Source of the DNA: Bacillota bacterium | GTDB lineage: Bacteria > Bacillota > Clostridia > Lachnospirales > Lachnospiraceae | Reading direction: 5' to 3' | NCBI GenBank assembly: GCA_023423045.1 | Contig: JAFAGA010000076.1 | Coordinates: 1 to 61,348, forward strand | Length of the DNA stretch: 61,348 bases | Shown here: positions 1 to 10,200 of the stretch, piece after piece | How positions within the stretch are numbered: position 1 is the first letter of the stretch | How the letters are laid out: each line of letters begins with the position of its first letter | Notes under the pieces: model-generated | Told to the model about the DNA's origin: nothing | Seen by the model: the letters and a program-made list of their open reading frames with translations, nothing else | Database searches by the model: none | Position numbers and translations under genes: made by a program

Positions 1-7
1 TTATACT

Positions 8-51
8 AAATGAAGCCCACATTTTTGTAAAGTAAAATGTGGGCTTCATTT
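8..51 (-). terminator. Intrinsic terminator of the MarR-ABC exporter operon
   Basis: An 18-base perfect inverted repeat (arms 8-25 and 34-51, core GAAGCCCACATTTT and its complement) lies ten bases past the stop codon of the last exporter gene on the minus strand. Its A/T-rich flanks would allow it to work in both directions. Confidence 0.85.
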
Positions 52-60
52 ACAGCTTAT

Positions 61-1938
61 TTATGCCGTTCTCTCAAATTGTGAATTATACAGGTTGGCA
101 TAGAAGCCGCCTTTGGCCAGCAGCTCCGTATGGGTTCCCTGCTCCACGATATCTCCCTCATTCATAACAAGGATGAGGTCCGCATCACGGATGGTAGACA
201 GACGATGGGCAATGATGAAGCTGGTCCTTCCTTTCATCAGGCTATCCATTGCCTTCTGAATCATAATCTCGGTTCTGGTGTCCACGGAGCTGGTGGCTTC
301 ATCCAGAATAAGGATCTTAGGATCCGCTAAAATCGCCCGCGCTATGGTAAGCAGCTGTTTCTGCCCTTGGGATACGTTGCTGGCTTCCTCATTGAGCACC
401 ATCTGATATCCGTCGGGAAGGGTGGAGATGAAGTGGTGCACATGGGCGGCCTTCGCAGCCTGGATTACCTCCTCATCGGTTGCGCCCAGCTTGCTGTAAC
501 GGATATTATCCATGATGGTTCCGTTAAACAGCCAGGTATCCTGGAGAACCATTCCAAACATCCGGCGCAGATCACTGCGGTTAAAATCCTGAATATTATG
601 GCCGTCGATAAGAATCTCGCCGCTGTTGATATCATAGAAGCGCATCAGCAGCTTGACCATAGTGGTCTTGCCGGCGCCGGTGGGCCCGACAATGGCAATT
701 TTCTGCCCCTTGGAAACCTTTGTGCTGAAATCATTAATGATCGTTTTATCCGGCTGATAGCCAAAATGCACATGATTAAACTCAACATCACCGTTCAATC
801 CTTCGATAGAAACCGGATTCTCTGCGGTTTGTACCTCTTCCTCCACCGCAAGGAATTCAAATACCCGTTCTGCTGCGGCAGCAGTCGACTGGAACATGTT
901 GGCTACCTGCATGAGCTGGTTGATGGGCTGCGTGAACTGGCGGATATATTGGAAGAAGGATTGAATCTGTCCTACTTCAATCTTACCGTTGATTGCCAGA
1001 TAGCCTCCCAATATTGCAACACCTACATAACCCACGTTGCCGACAAACTGCATGATTGGCATCATTAATCCCGACAGAAATTGAGACTTCCAGGCAGATT
1101 CATACAGCTTATCATTCTTCTGGTCAAACTCCCGGATGGAGTCCTCTTCCTTATTAAAGATTTTAACGATATTATGGCCGCCATAGATCTCTTCCACTTG
1201 ACCGTTGACATGCCCCAGGTATTCCTGCTGCTGTGCAAAGTATTTCTGGGACTTCTTGATCACACGGCCCACTACAACACCGGAGATCGGCAGGATCAGC
1301 AGAGCCAGCAGGGTCATGGGGATACTGATGCGCAGCATCATAACCAGGACACCTATAATGGTAACTACGGAAGTGATCAGCTGGTGCAGGCTTTGATTTA
1401 AGCTGTTGCCCAGGGTATCGACATCATTGGTCACCCTGGAGAGAATCTCGCCGTGGGAGGTGGTATCGAAGTAATTCATCGGCATGCGATGAATTTTCTC
1501 TGAAATATCCCTGCGGAATCGGTAGGATACCTTCTGGCTGATACCGGTCATAATCCAGCCCTGAACAAAGGAGAGCAGGGCGCTGACGCCGTAGAGTATA
1601 ATTAAAGTAATCAGGATTTTGGACAGGGCGGTAAAGTCGATTCCGTTCCCGCCATTGATTTTACTGATCAAACCTTCGTAAATGATAGTGGTTGCATCAC
1701 CCATAATGGTAGGGCCCACAATGGCAAAGACGGTGCTTCCCACCGCAAAGATCAGCATTACAAGCAGCCCGAACCGGTACTTGGACAATCTGGAAGAAAG
1801 CTTTTTCATCGTACCTTTAAAATCTTTTGCCTTTTCCCCTGGCATCATTCCCGGAGGTCCCATATGTCCGCCCCCGGGTCTTTTTCTGGCCGGTGTCTGG
1901 TTTATGGGAGTATCGTGCTTATTATCTTCTCTACTCAT
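61..1938 (-). CDS. Heterodimeric ABC exporter half-transporter (consensus Walker site, degenerate signature)
   Basis: This 625-residue protein has the membrane domain plus ATPase layout of a type IV ABC exporter subunit. The N-terminus has a Gly/Pro/Met-rich cytoplasmic tail (about residues 20-40) common in clostridial members, then six membrane spans (about 50-340) and a nucleotide-binding domain. Visible motifs are Walker A GPTGAGKTT, Walker B ILILDEATSSVD with the catalytic Glu, and the H-loop IIAHRLST. The signature reads VSQGQ instead of LSGGQ. Its gene starts 8 bases inside the upstream half-transporter (start 1938, stop of partner 1931), so the two are probably translationally coupled and form one heterodimer. 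The AGGAGG site 9 bases upstream supports the start. The substrate is unknown; drugs, peptides or lipids are typical of the family. Confidence 0.93.
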   Translation of the reverse strand: MSREDNKHDTPINQTPARKRPGGGHMGPPGMMPGEKAKDFKGTMKKLSSRLSKYRFGLLVMLIFAVGSTVFAIVGPTIMGDATTIIYEGLISKINGGNGIDFTALSKILITLIILYGVSALLSFVQGWIMTGISQKVSYRFRRDISEKIHRMPMNYFDTTSHGEILSRVTNDVDTLGNSLNQSLHQLITSVVTIIGVLVMMLRISIPMTLLALLILPISGVVVGRVIKKSQKYFAQQQEYLGHVNGQVEEIYGGHNIVKIFNKEEDSIREFDQKNDKLYESAWKSQFLSGLMMPIMQFVGNVGYVGVAILGGYLAINGKIEVGQIQSFFQYIRQFTQPINQLMQVANMFQSTAAAAERVFEFLAVEEEVQTAENPVSIEGLNGDVEFNHVHFGYQPDKTIINDFSTKVSKGQKIAIVGPTGAGKTTMVKLLMRFYDINSGEILIDGHNIQDFNRSDLRRMFGMVLQDTWLFNGTIMDNIRYSKLGATDEEVIQAAKAAHVHHFISTLPDGYQMVLNEEASNVSQGQKQLLTIARAILADPKILILDEATSSVDTRTEIMIQKAMDSLMKGRTSFIIAHRLSTIRDADLILVMNEGDIVEQGTHTELLAKGGFYANLYNSQFERTA

Positions 1939-4174
1939 AACTTAATTCCTCCTGTGATAATTGGGAAGATGCAATCTGCTGATATACTTCGCAATTCTTA
2001 AGCAGCTCCCGGTGGGTTCCTTTTCCTACGATACGTCCGTCATTCAGCACCAGAATCTGCTCTGCATTCATAATTGTACTAATTCTCTGAGCTACAATAA
2101 TTACCGTACTGTCAGAGAGTTCCTCCTTCAGGGTACGCCTCAGAGCGGCATCCGTCTTATAATCCAATGCGGAAAAGCTATCATCAAAGATATAGATTTC
2201 AGGATTCTTCGCTATGGCCCGTGCAATGGACAGCCTCTGTTTCTGCCCGCCGGATACATTGGTTCCGCCCTGGGCGATGGGGGACTCGAAGCCTTCCGGC
2301 TTGGCATCAATGAATTCCGCTGCCTGAGCAATACGGGCGGCCCGCTTTAAATCCTCCTCCGTTGCCTGGGGAGCGCCGAAGGTAATATTTGACTCAATGG
2401 TTCCGGAGAACAGTACGCCTTTTTGCGGTACGAAACCCAGCTTATCGCGGAGGGAATGCTGCTTCATCCTTGTGATTTCTGTTCCGTCAAGAAAAATGCT
2501 TCCTTTGGAGGCATCATAGAATCTGGGAATCAGATTGATCAAGGTTGATTTGCCGCTTCCGGTGCTTCCGATAATGGCTGTGGTTTCCCCGGGCTTAGCG
2601 GTAAAGCTGATATCCGAGAGAACATCTTCCTCGGCGCCCGGATAGCGGAAGGATACATTGCGAAACTCCAGGACTCCCTTCATTCCGGCTTTCGCCGGCT
2701 CATCCCTTTCTGCCTCAGGGATAGTGACTTTGGTCTGCAATATCTCATCAATACGCTTTGCCGCCACGGCAGCTCTGGGAAGCATAATGGATATCATGGT
2801 AAGCATCAGGAAGGACATAATGATCTGCATCGTATATTGAATGAAGGCGATCATATCACCCACCTGCATAGTTCCGGCATCGATTCGGTTGGAGCTGACC
2901 CAGAGGATCAGGATGGATACCAGGTTCATGATCATCATCAGAACCGGCATCATGAAGGTCATAACACGGTTGACAAAAAGGGAGTTCCTGGTTACATCCA
3001 GATTGGCCTGGTCAAAACGCTTCTCCTCATACTCAACAGTGCTAAAGGCACGAATGACGGGGAGGCCTGTAATAATTTCACGGGTAACCAGGTTGATCCG
3101 ATCGACGAGCTTTTGCATCAGCTTGAATTTGGGCATTGCGACGATGAGCAGCACACCGATTAACAGGAAGATTGCGCCGACGCCTACAATCAGAACCCAG
3201 GACATGGAAGTATTCGTCTGCATTACTTTGACAATACCTCCGACTGCCAGGATGGGAGCGTAGATTACGATGCGGATCAGAAATACGATTAAAGTCTGAA
3301 CCTGCTGGATATCGTTAGTGCTGCGTGTAATCAGGGAGGCGGTAGAGAATTGGTCCATCTCCTGATTGGAAAAGGAAAGAACCTTCTTAAATACGCTGTT
3401 CCTCAGATCACGGCCCAGCTTTGCCGCAATTCTTGAAGAAAGAAAGGTAACGAGGATGGAGGCCGCCATGGCTACCAGAGCCAGGGCGATCATCTTCAGC
3501 CCAACGATAAAAATATAATTAATCTGCATCCTTCCTACGTCCCTTCCCAGGGCTTCGTACTCGGCTTTGATGTAGGAGCTTGCGCCGGCAGTGAGTATCA
3601 TCTCCGGCATTTCGCTCAGCTTCTCCCGAATTCCTGTCAGCATGGCGTTCTTCGCCTCTGGAGGGAGCTGGGACAGCAGCTGGAATATGTCGGGATTCCC
3701 CTGGGTCATCTCGGCGGGGAAGTTGGCCAGAAACTGTTGTTTCATCTGTTGGGAGGCTTCATTGTCTCCCTGGAAGGAGAGCACCATCATCATGGGAATG
3801 GACATCGCATCAGCCAGGGCCTCTTCCTCTTCTTTGTCCCATAGGCTGACGGACTCGGAATTGAGGGAAGGATATAGTTTGGTATAATCGGACCATTCCT
3901 TGTCATTGAAATTTTCTTGCTGCAGCGGAGTGAAATGGCTGCGAACCAGCTCATTCGCGGAGTCATCCATGAACAGGGCCAGCCGTTCCAATTCCGAGGT
4001 ACGGATTGCATCCGGAACGATATCATCCACACCGTTCTTGGCGATGCCGACATTGATGATGTCGGAGGTGTAGGTCGGCAGGGAAAGATCGCTGAAGGCC
4101 TGGATCGCCAGCAGGATCGTAACAAACAGGATTGCCATAACCGATTTGTTCAAAAATTTAAAAAGCTTAAGCAT
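1931..4174 (-). CDS. Heterodimeric ABC exporter half-transporter with large extracellular insert (degenerate ATP site)
   Basis: This 747-residue partner of the downstream subunit has a membrane domain followed by a nucleotide-binding domain. Between the first membrane span (about 10-30) and the second (about 220-245) lies a roughly 160-180-residue, mostly hydrophilic segment predicted to be outside the cell; ordinary half-transporters of about 590 residues lack it. The ATPase part has Walker A GSTGSGKST and a good signature VSGGQ, but Walker B reads IYIFDDS (catalytic Glu replaced by Asp) and the H-loop reads VAQRIST (His replaced by Gln). Those are the marks of the degenerate site in asymmetric heterodimeric exporters. 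It starts 40 bases after the MarR gene, with an AAAGGA site. Confidence 0.93.
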   Translation of the reverse strand: MLKLFKFLNKSVMAILFVTILLAIQAFSDLSLPTYTSDIINVGIAKNGVDDIVPDAIRTSELERLALFMDDSANELVRSHFTPLQQENFNDKEWSDYTKLYPSLNSESVSLWDKEEEEALADAMSIPMMMVLSFQGDNEASQQMKQQFLANFPAEMTQGNPDIFQLLSQLPPEAKNAMLTGIREKLSEMPEMILTAGASSYIKAEYEALGRDVGRMQINYIFIVGLKMIALALVAMAASILVTFLSSRIAAKLGRDLRNSVFKKVLSFSNQEMDQFSTASLITRSTNDIQQVQTLIVFLIRIVIYAPILAVGGIVKVMQTNTSMSWVLIVGVGAIFLLIGVLLIVAMPKFKLMQKLVDRINLVTREIITGLPVIRAFSTVEYEEKRFDQANLDVTRNSLFVNRVMTFMMPVLMMIMNLVSILILWVSSNRIDAGTMQVGDMIAFIQYTMQIIMSFLMLTMISIMLPRAAVAAKRIDEILQTKVTIPEAERDEPAKAGMKGVLEFRNVSFRYPGAEEDVLSDISFTAKPGETTAIIGSTGSGKSTLINLIPRFYDASKGSIFLDGTEITRMKQHSLRDKLGFVPQKGVLFSGTIESNITFGAPQATEEDLKRAARIAQAAEFIDAKPEGFESPIAQGGTNVSGGQKQRLSIARAIAKNPEIYIFDDSFSALDYKTDAALRRTLKEELSDSTVIIVAQRISTIMNAEQILVLNDGRIVGKGTHRELLKNCEVYQQIASSQLSQEELSYE

Positions 4175-4213
4175 AGGAGTTCCTTTCTTGGATCGAATAG
4201 ATTTTGATCATTC

Positions 4214-4654
4214 TTATTCAGGGTCGGATTGTTCGTTCAGATTTGCCCTGAGCTTATCGATCAGCAGCTGAAGGGTATGCAATTCTTCGTCGCTGAAATT
4301 GCCGAAGAGCCTGTCAGTTATGCCTCTCATTAATTCTTCCCCTTTTTTGGCGAGATATCTGCCTTCCGGCGTAAGATATACTCTCATAATTCTCTTATCT
4401 GTGTCATCGGGCACACGATATACATAGTTATTCGCTTCCAGCTTGTTAAGCATACCGGTGATGGAGGCGGGCTTTACAAAGTTTTTTTCTGAAAGAGCTT
4501 TCTGCGTAATCCCCTCATTTTCCCGGATTAATAAAAGCAATTGAGGCTGCCCGGGATAGAGGCATGTATTGTCCATCCGATGATAGGAACGCTGATGCAA
4601 TGATTTGATGATCTCCGTGAAACCATGAATCAGCTGTTTTACCTCGGGTTTCAT
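4214..4654 (-). CDS. MarR-family transcriptional regulator
   Basis: The 146-residue protein has the winged-helix layout of MarR: a dimerisation helix, then the DNA-binding region (ITQKALSEKNFVKPASITGM, roughly 60-80), then the wing with the characteristic DDTDKRIMRVYLT segment (about 95-107), and a C-terminal helix. It is the first gene of a three-gene minus-strand operon with the two exporter half-transporters, so it very probably represses them and is released by a ligand, perhaps the exported compound. The ribosome site AAGGAGGAG is rather far (about 13 bases) from the ATG. Confidence 0.93.
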   Translation of the reverse strand: MKPEVKQLIHGFTEIIKSLHQRSYHRMDNTCLYPGQPQLLLLIRENEGITQKALSEKNFVKPASITGMLNKLEANNYVYRVPDDTDKRIMRVYLTPEGRYLAKKGEELMRGITDRLFGNFSDEELHTLQLLIDKLRANLNEQSDPE

Positions 4655-4769
4655 AATTATTTCGATCTCCTCCTTAGAAGTATTTTAGCTGGAAAGACAA
4701 CTATTCTCGCGCAGTCAAAGGGCTATGACAAGAGATAAATGAGAATGCTTAGGTGCCTAATAGAATTGT

Positions 4770-4797
4770 ATTATAGCACTATCATGATGTAAGTCAA
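4770..4797 (-). promoter_or_regulatory. Vegetative promoter of the MarR-exporter operon with possible operator
   Basis: On the minus strand a -35 box TTGACT (4792-4797) and a -10 box TATAAT (4770-4775) are separated by 16 bases. An 8-base palindrome ATCATGAT (4781-4788) sits in the spacer, where a bound MarR dimer would block RNA polymerase. The promoter is strong by sequence; the operator role is inference. The rest of 4655-4968 holds the untranslated leader and, at its far end, the terminator of the EamA gene. Confidence 0.75.
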
Positions 4798-4920
4798 TAT
4801 TTAAAATTATAAAAAGTTTGTGAAATAATGCCTGAAATATTACCCGGAAGCAAACCGGAACTATGCGTATGAAATTGCTGCGGAATTCCGGACACAGCCG
4901 GCCTGGGAAAAGAAGAAATG

Positions 4921-4957
4921 AAAAGCCCTCCACGTCAACTCCATTGGAAGGCCTTTA
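4921..4957 (-). terminator. Probable terminator of the EamA permease gene
   Basis: An imperfect hairpin (AAAGGCCTTCC pairing with GGAGGGCTTTT, minus strand) lies a few bases past the stop of the permease gene and ends in a short T run. Pairing includes mismatches, so strength is uncertain. Confidence 0.55.
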
Positions 4958-4968
4958 TCGGTATGTAT

Positions 4969-5850
4969 TTAATTTTTACTCTGGGAGACTAACAGTCCTG
5001 CTATTGTCAGCACGATTCCCATTGCAGCAATTCCCGTAATTCTCTCATGAAGCACAAGAATGGAGGTGATAACGGTTATTACGGGAAGTGCGTAAATATA
5101 GGCGCTTGTTTTAACGGCACCCAGGATTTTAACCGCACAATTCCAGGTTGCAAAGCAAAGTGCGGATGCCCCCAGACCCAAAAACAGGATATTAAACAAA
5201 TTAACCGGCTGTATCATTTGATCTGGATCCGGCTTAAACCCAAAGATCAGTAATGCGGGCAGCATGAACAGCAGCCCATAAAAGAAAATTCTCCGTGTTG
5301 TCTGAATGATATTGTAATGAAACCCGCTGATTTTCTTTGTCAGAACAGCATAGGCACCCCATACCGCAGCGGCCAAAAATGCCAGGATATCTCCCATTGG
5401 GTTCAGCTGCAGGCGGCTGCTTCCGTTAAAACTAATAATAAATATTCCGGCAACCGCAGCGACAAACCCCACAAAAAAGCGCATTCTGAGTTTCTCTCCC
5501 TCCAAAAACCGATGGGCAAGAATGGCGGTAAAAAATGGTGCCGCGGACACGATAACTCCTACATTGGAGGCAGAGGTATAGGTCAGCGCAATATTTTCAA
5601 ACAGGAAATACAGCGTTACACCGCATAAACCGGCTGCGGCAAAGTAGAGATCCTGCTTTCTTTCCTTGATCTTGAGCTTGTGAGGATAGATCAGAAGCAG
5701 AGCAGCAAAACCTATGGTAAATCTTAAAAACAGTATTTCAACGGGAGAGAGGGTCTCTAAGAGTAATTTGGTAGAGATGAAAGTTGTCCCCCAAGTAAAA
5801 ATCGTCACAGACGCGAGTAAATGTCCTATCAGTTCCTTTTTTCTGTTCAT
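4969..5850 (-). CDS. EamA/DMT-superfamily permease
   Basis: The 293-residue protein is almost entirely hydrophobic, with about ten membrane spans arranged as two EamA repeats (about 8-140 and 150-290). The first repeat contains the usual W-G-T-T-F and FLRF pattern, and the repeats are joined near the GDILAFLAAAVWGAY stretch. Members of the drug/metabolite transporter superfamily export amino acids, nucleotides or metabolites; the substrate cannot be read from sequence. It starts 50 bases after the aminotransferase gene on the same strand, so the two may be co-transcribed. AAAGGG six bases before the ATG supports the start. Confidence 0.9.
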   Translation of the reverse strand: MNRKKELIGHLLASVTIFTWGTTFISTKLLLETLSPVEILFLRFTIGFAALLLIYPHKLKIKERKQDLYFAAAGLCGVTLYFLFENIALTYTSASNVGVIVSAAPFFTAILAHRFLEGEKLRMRFFVGFVAAVAGIFIISFNGSSRLQLNPMGDILAFLAAAVWGAYAVLTKKISGFHYNIIQTTRRIFFYGLLFMLPALLIFGFKPDPDQMIQPVNLFNILFLGLGASALCFATWNCAVKILGAVKTSAYIYALPVITVITSILVLHERITGIAAMGIVLTIAGLLVSQSKN

Positions 5851-5900
5851 GAGAACCCTTTCTATCTATGAAAAACAGCTATGATTTTCCTGCCAGGGAA

Positions 5901-7049
5901 TTATTGGCTTAACCGTTCCAATAAAATCTGCAGCAATCTGTCATTGTCCTGGGGCATCATAAAACAGAAGCGGATAAATTTGTTGTCCAGGAAGGGGAAG
6001 GTGGAGCAGTCGCGGATCATCAGCCCCTCACGTATGGAGGCCTCAAAGAGGTCCATGGAGGTAACCCCGTCCTTTAATATTTTAACAAGGACGAAGTTTG
6101 CGATGGGAGGATAGTATTTGATATTATCCCAGGAGGAGAGGATACTGGAGATGCGAAGCCTCTCACCGGCAATCAGCTGTCTGGTCTCCTTAATATAATC
6201 TCCGTCGGTAAACATGATTTCCCCTGCGATAGCAGCAAGGCTGTTAATGGTCCAGGGGTTCTTTCTCTGGTTCATCTCCTTTAACAAATCCGCGTTGCCG
6301 CAAATAGCATATCCCAACCGCAGTCCGGGAGCGGCGAAGAATTTGGAGATGCCCCTCAGTATGATAATATTGTTATAATATCCGGTGAGGGGAACGGATG
6401 TAATGTGGGAATTAATATTTTCATAGGATGAGTTTATATCACCCAAATGTGCGGAGTGCATATCCTCGGCAAATTCCACATAGGTTTCATCCACCATAAC
6501 GAAGATACCCTTTTGCTTGCAGATATCCAGTATCTTTCTCATATCGCTTCGGGTAATCGCCGAGGAGGTGGGATTGTTAGGGTTACAGATTACCAGCAGA
6601 TCCACATCTGCGGTCAATTCCTCTTCCAGAGCAGGAATATTCAGCACAAAATCCTGTTCCTCCTCCAGGCGGTAATAGTGGGTGCTTCCTCCGCCCAGGG
6701 ATATCTCCCGTTCATATTCGGAGTAGGTGGGCCCAATCACCAGCGCCTTTCTCGGATGCTTGATCTGGATAAAGAGGGAGATCAGTTCGGTGGAGCCGTT
6801 GCCTACCAGCACATTCTCCATATCAGTATGGACGTATCCGGCGATCTTTTGGCGAAGGGAGGAATATTCCCGGTCGGGATAACTCATGATGGCATCGATT
6901 CTCTGAGCTAAAGTTGTCCTTAGTTTAGGAGAGATACCCAGAGGGTTAACATTGGCGGAAAAGCTTATAACATCCTCCTTCTTTATTCCATAGACCTTCT
7001 CTATTGTCTCCAGGTCACTCCCATGAAAATGGTCCGTGTGTTTAATCAT
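5901..7049 (-). CDS. PLP-dependent aminotransferase, threonine-phosphate decarboxylase (CobD)/HisC-like
   Basis: This 382-residue fold-type I PLP enzyme resembles L-threonine-O-3-phosphate decarboxylase (cobalamin aminopropanol arm) and histidinol-phosphate aminotransferase. Visible are the N-terminal HGSDL segment typical of CobD-like proteins, FSANVNPLG, the CNPNNPTS substrate loop (about 155-162), the VDETYVEF aspartate that binds the pyridine nitrogen, and the PLP-lysine region SKFFAAPGLRLGY. There are no cobalamin genes nearby, and no his genes, so the reaction is uncertain; CobD-like is favoured by the N-terminus. AAAGGA upstream of the ATG supports the start. It is divergent from the 7.3 kb locus across a 245-bp gap. 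Confidence 0.85.
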   Translation of the reverse strand: MIKHTDHFHGSDLETIEKVYGIKKEDVISFSANVNPLGISPKLRTTLAQRIDAIMSYPDREYSSLRQKIAGYVHTDMENVLVGNGSTELISLFIQIKHPRKALVIGPTYSEYEREISLGGGSTHYYRLEEEQDFVLNIPALEEELTADVDLLVICNPNNPTSSAITRSDMRKILDICKQKGIFVMVDETYVEFAEDMHSAHLGDINSSYENINSHITSVPLTGYYNNIIILRGISKFFAAPGLRLGYAICGNADLLKEMNQRKNPWTINSLAAIAGEIMFTDGDYIKETRQLIAGERLRISSILSSWDNIKYYPPIANFVLVKILKDGVTSMDLFEASIREGLMIRDCSTFPFLDNKFIRFCFMMPQDNDRLLQILLERLSQ

Positions 7050-7294
7050 AATATTCCTTTCCGGCTGTTCCAGCCTGATGGTATTTTCCTATGCCAAAAA
7101 TTGTGACAGTTCATCCGGCTGAATGAATTGTTACACTAAAATAGGCATTATTGGATAAATACTAGCTTTTTTCATTGTGTTGAATTATAATTATTACAAT
7201 AATTATATCTTATTTTTTTCATTTTTCAATGCTTCATGCCGAAGGATTTATGATAAGGTCGATTTAAGACAGGTGATTTTTGCGAGGTGATAAA

Positions 7295-10200
7295 TTGAAG
7301 GAGAAGATGGAGCGTTTTTCAAAAGGGGATTTTGAATATGAGCAGCCTTTTATTTGTCTGTCCGTGGAGGAAATCAGGATAGCCGTCGAGGCGGGGAAGA
7401 GGCACGAGGGAAGCTTCACCGTCAGTAATCATAAAGGCAGGCCTATGCGGGGATGGGTATATTCTTCCAATTACCTGCTGCAGATAGCGGATCCCTCCTT
7501 TGAGGGAGAGCAAAGCACCATATGCTTTACCTTTCAGGCGGACTATCTTAAGGCGGGTGAAACGATAGAAGGAGAGATCAGTATCGCAAGTGATTGCGGT
7601 GAGCTGACGATACCTTTTTCTGTCCGGGTAGAGCAGGCTTATGTGACAACCTCCCTTGGTAAGATTAAGGATTTATTTCAGTTCGCTAATCTGGCAAGGA
7701 CAGATTGGTCGGAGGCGAAGAAGGTATTTCGCATGGAGGAATTTGAACGGATCTTTCTGGGGAATGAAGAGCGTTACCGGTACATATACCGCAAGCTGGT
7801 CAAAGCCAGCTCTATGAGCCAGGCGATGGAGGAATTTCTGATTGCAGTTCATAAAAAAAGTGCACTTCGCTTGGAAATCGACCGGACCCGGGCGGAGTAT
7901 ATCGTGTCCGCAAGCGTCCATGGTATGGAACTGCGTGCCAGGGAGGAAATCAGCGATAAGGTGGTTCTGACCAAGGATCACTGGGGATATGCTGAAATCA
8001 GAGTGAGCACGGATGCCCCGTTTCTTCAATTGGAACAGAAATTATTATGGTCGGACCGGTTTCTCGGCAACACCCATCCCATCTCCTATATCATAGATCC
8101 GAAGAAACTGCGCCCGGGGAATAATTATGGACGGATTGTAATACGATGCGTGTATCAGACTATCACGGTCGACGTAATCTGCCGGTATGAGACGGAAGGC
8201 GTAAAAGAAGCAGGGAGCCGCCGCAGAGGAAGACTGGAAGCCGGCTTTATGGATAATTATCTGGGCTTTCGGCTGAACCGGATTGGTCTGGAGCAGTATA
8301 TCGATGAAATGCAGAGTCTGCTGAAGGAACTGCCGGACCGGGAGGACATCCGGGCAAGGGACCTGGTTAAAATACATCTGGCAATAGTATCAGGCAAAGG
8401 TCAGCCTGCCAGGGAGTGGTTGGACCGCTTGCGCAAGCCGGCTCCCCCCGGGAAGGGCGGAGAGGGCAGCCAGGTGCTGGAATACTGTACCTTTTTATAT
8501 TTGGAATGTTTGTATAACAAGGATGAGGAGATGATCAGGGAGGCGGCGGAAAAGATACGCTTCTATTATGAGAACGGTCATCGAAAATGGCAGATTCTCT
8601 GGCTCCTTCTCAATCTGGATCACAGCTACAGCAAGCTTCCGGGAAAGAAGCTTGCGGACATCCGCGAGCAGTACGAGCTGGGACAGCGCAGTCCGATTCT
8701 TTACTATGAGGCTGTCTGCGTCCTGAACCAGGAGGCGGTGCTGCTTCGCGACCTGCAGGATTTTGAAATCCAGGCAATGAATTATGGTATCAGGAATTTT
8801 ATGGTATCAAAGGACTTGGCGCGGCAATTCATCTATCTGGCAGGTAAGAGAAAGACCTTCCAGCCGGTTCTCTTCCGGAGCCTGGTCCGGTTATATGATG
8901 AAGATGAGGATAAGGAAGCCTTATCCGCGATCTGCTCTCTTCTGATTAAGGGGATGAAGAGAGGGGAGAAGTATTTTGAATGGTACCGCTTGGGAGTAGA
9001 GGCACAGCTGCGAATCACGGAGCTATATGAGTATTATATGTATAGCATAAGCTTCAATCGAACGGAGGCCATATCGCAGCCGGTTCTGCTTTACTTCATT
9101 TATAACAGCAGCCTTAATGATCGAAAGAAGGCATATCTGTATGCCAATATTATCAAATACAAGGATAAGCAGGAACCCATCTACCGAAGCTATCTAAAAC
9201 GGATGGAGGTATTTGCAGCTGAGATGCTTAAGGCCCACCAGATCAGCGGGGATCTGGCAATACTATACAGAGAGCTTTTTGCCGGGAATACATTGGGCTC
9301 CCAGCTATGCCGGCATCTGCCCTATGTAATGTACCGGCAGGAATTTTATTGTGACAATCCGAACATAGAAAGCATTCAGGTGCTGCATAAGGAGCTGAAT
9401 CTGGAAGAAAGCCATATTCTGGCAGAGGGCAGAGCCCAGATTGACATTTTCACCGATAATGCGGAGATACTGTTGGTGGACAAGGCGGGCAACCGCTATC
9501 TTGAATCCATAGATTACAGCTTGAAGCCGTATCTGAAGCCGGAGGATTATGAAAGCTATTGCCTGGAACATAGCAGGCATCCCATGCTCCTGCTCCATCT
9601 ATTTGACCGTTACCAGAGCCACCGGATTATGAATGAGGAGGCGGCGGAACTTCGAAAGCAGGTACTGTTGATCGAAGGACTGGCCAGAGAATATATTACG
9701 GATTGCCATCAGGCTCTGATTGAATATTATTATGAGAATTATAATGACGAGCTTCTGGAGCATTACCTGAATCAGATTAACTTGCATAGCTTAAGCTCTC
9801 CCAACCGGGCGAAATACATGGAATTCATGGTTGTGAGAAAGCTGTACGACCGTGCACTGGCGGCCTTGGATATGTTTGGCTTTGAAGTGGTTACCTTAAA
9901 CCGTCTGGTAAAGTTATGCTCCGGCTGGATGCTGACACCGGAGGCGGACCGGAGAAATGAGATTATGGTCCGTCTATGCTATTATGTCTATTCCCATGGA
10001 AAATATGACGAAGGAATTCTGCGATACCTCCTCCGCTACTATGAGGGTTCGGAAAAGGAGATGCTGAAGCTTTGGAGGGCGGCGGGGAGCTTTGAACTGG
10101 AAGCGCATTTGCTGGAAGAACGTCTGCTGGTCCGGATGCTCTGTACACAGAGTGACAATCAGGACTGCTTCCCGGTTTTTGGACAATATTACCGGGAGGT

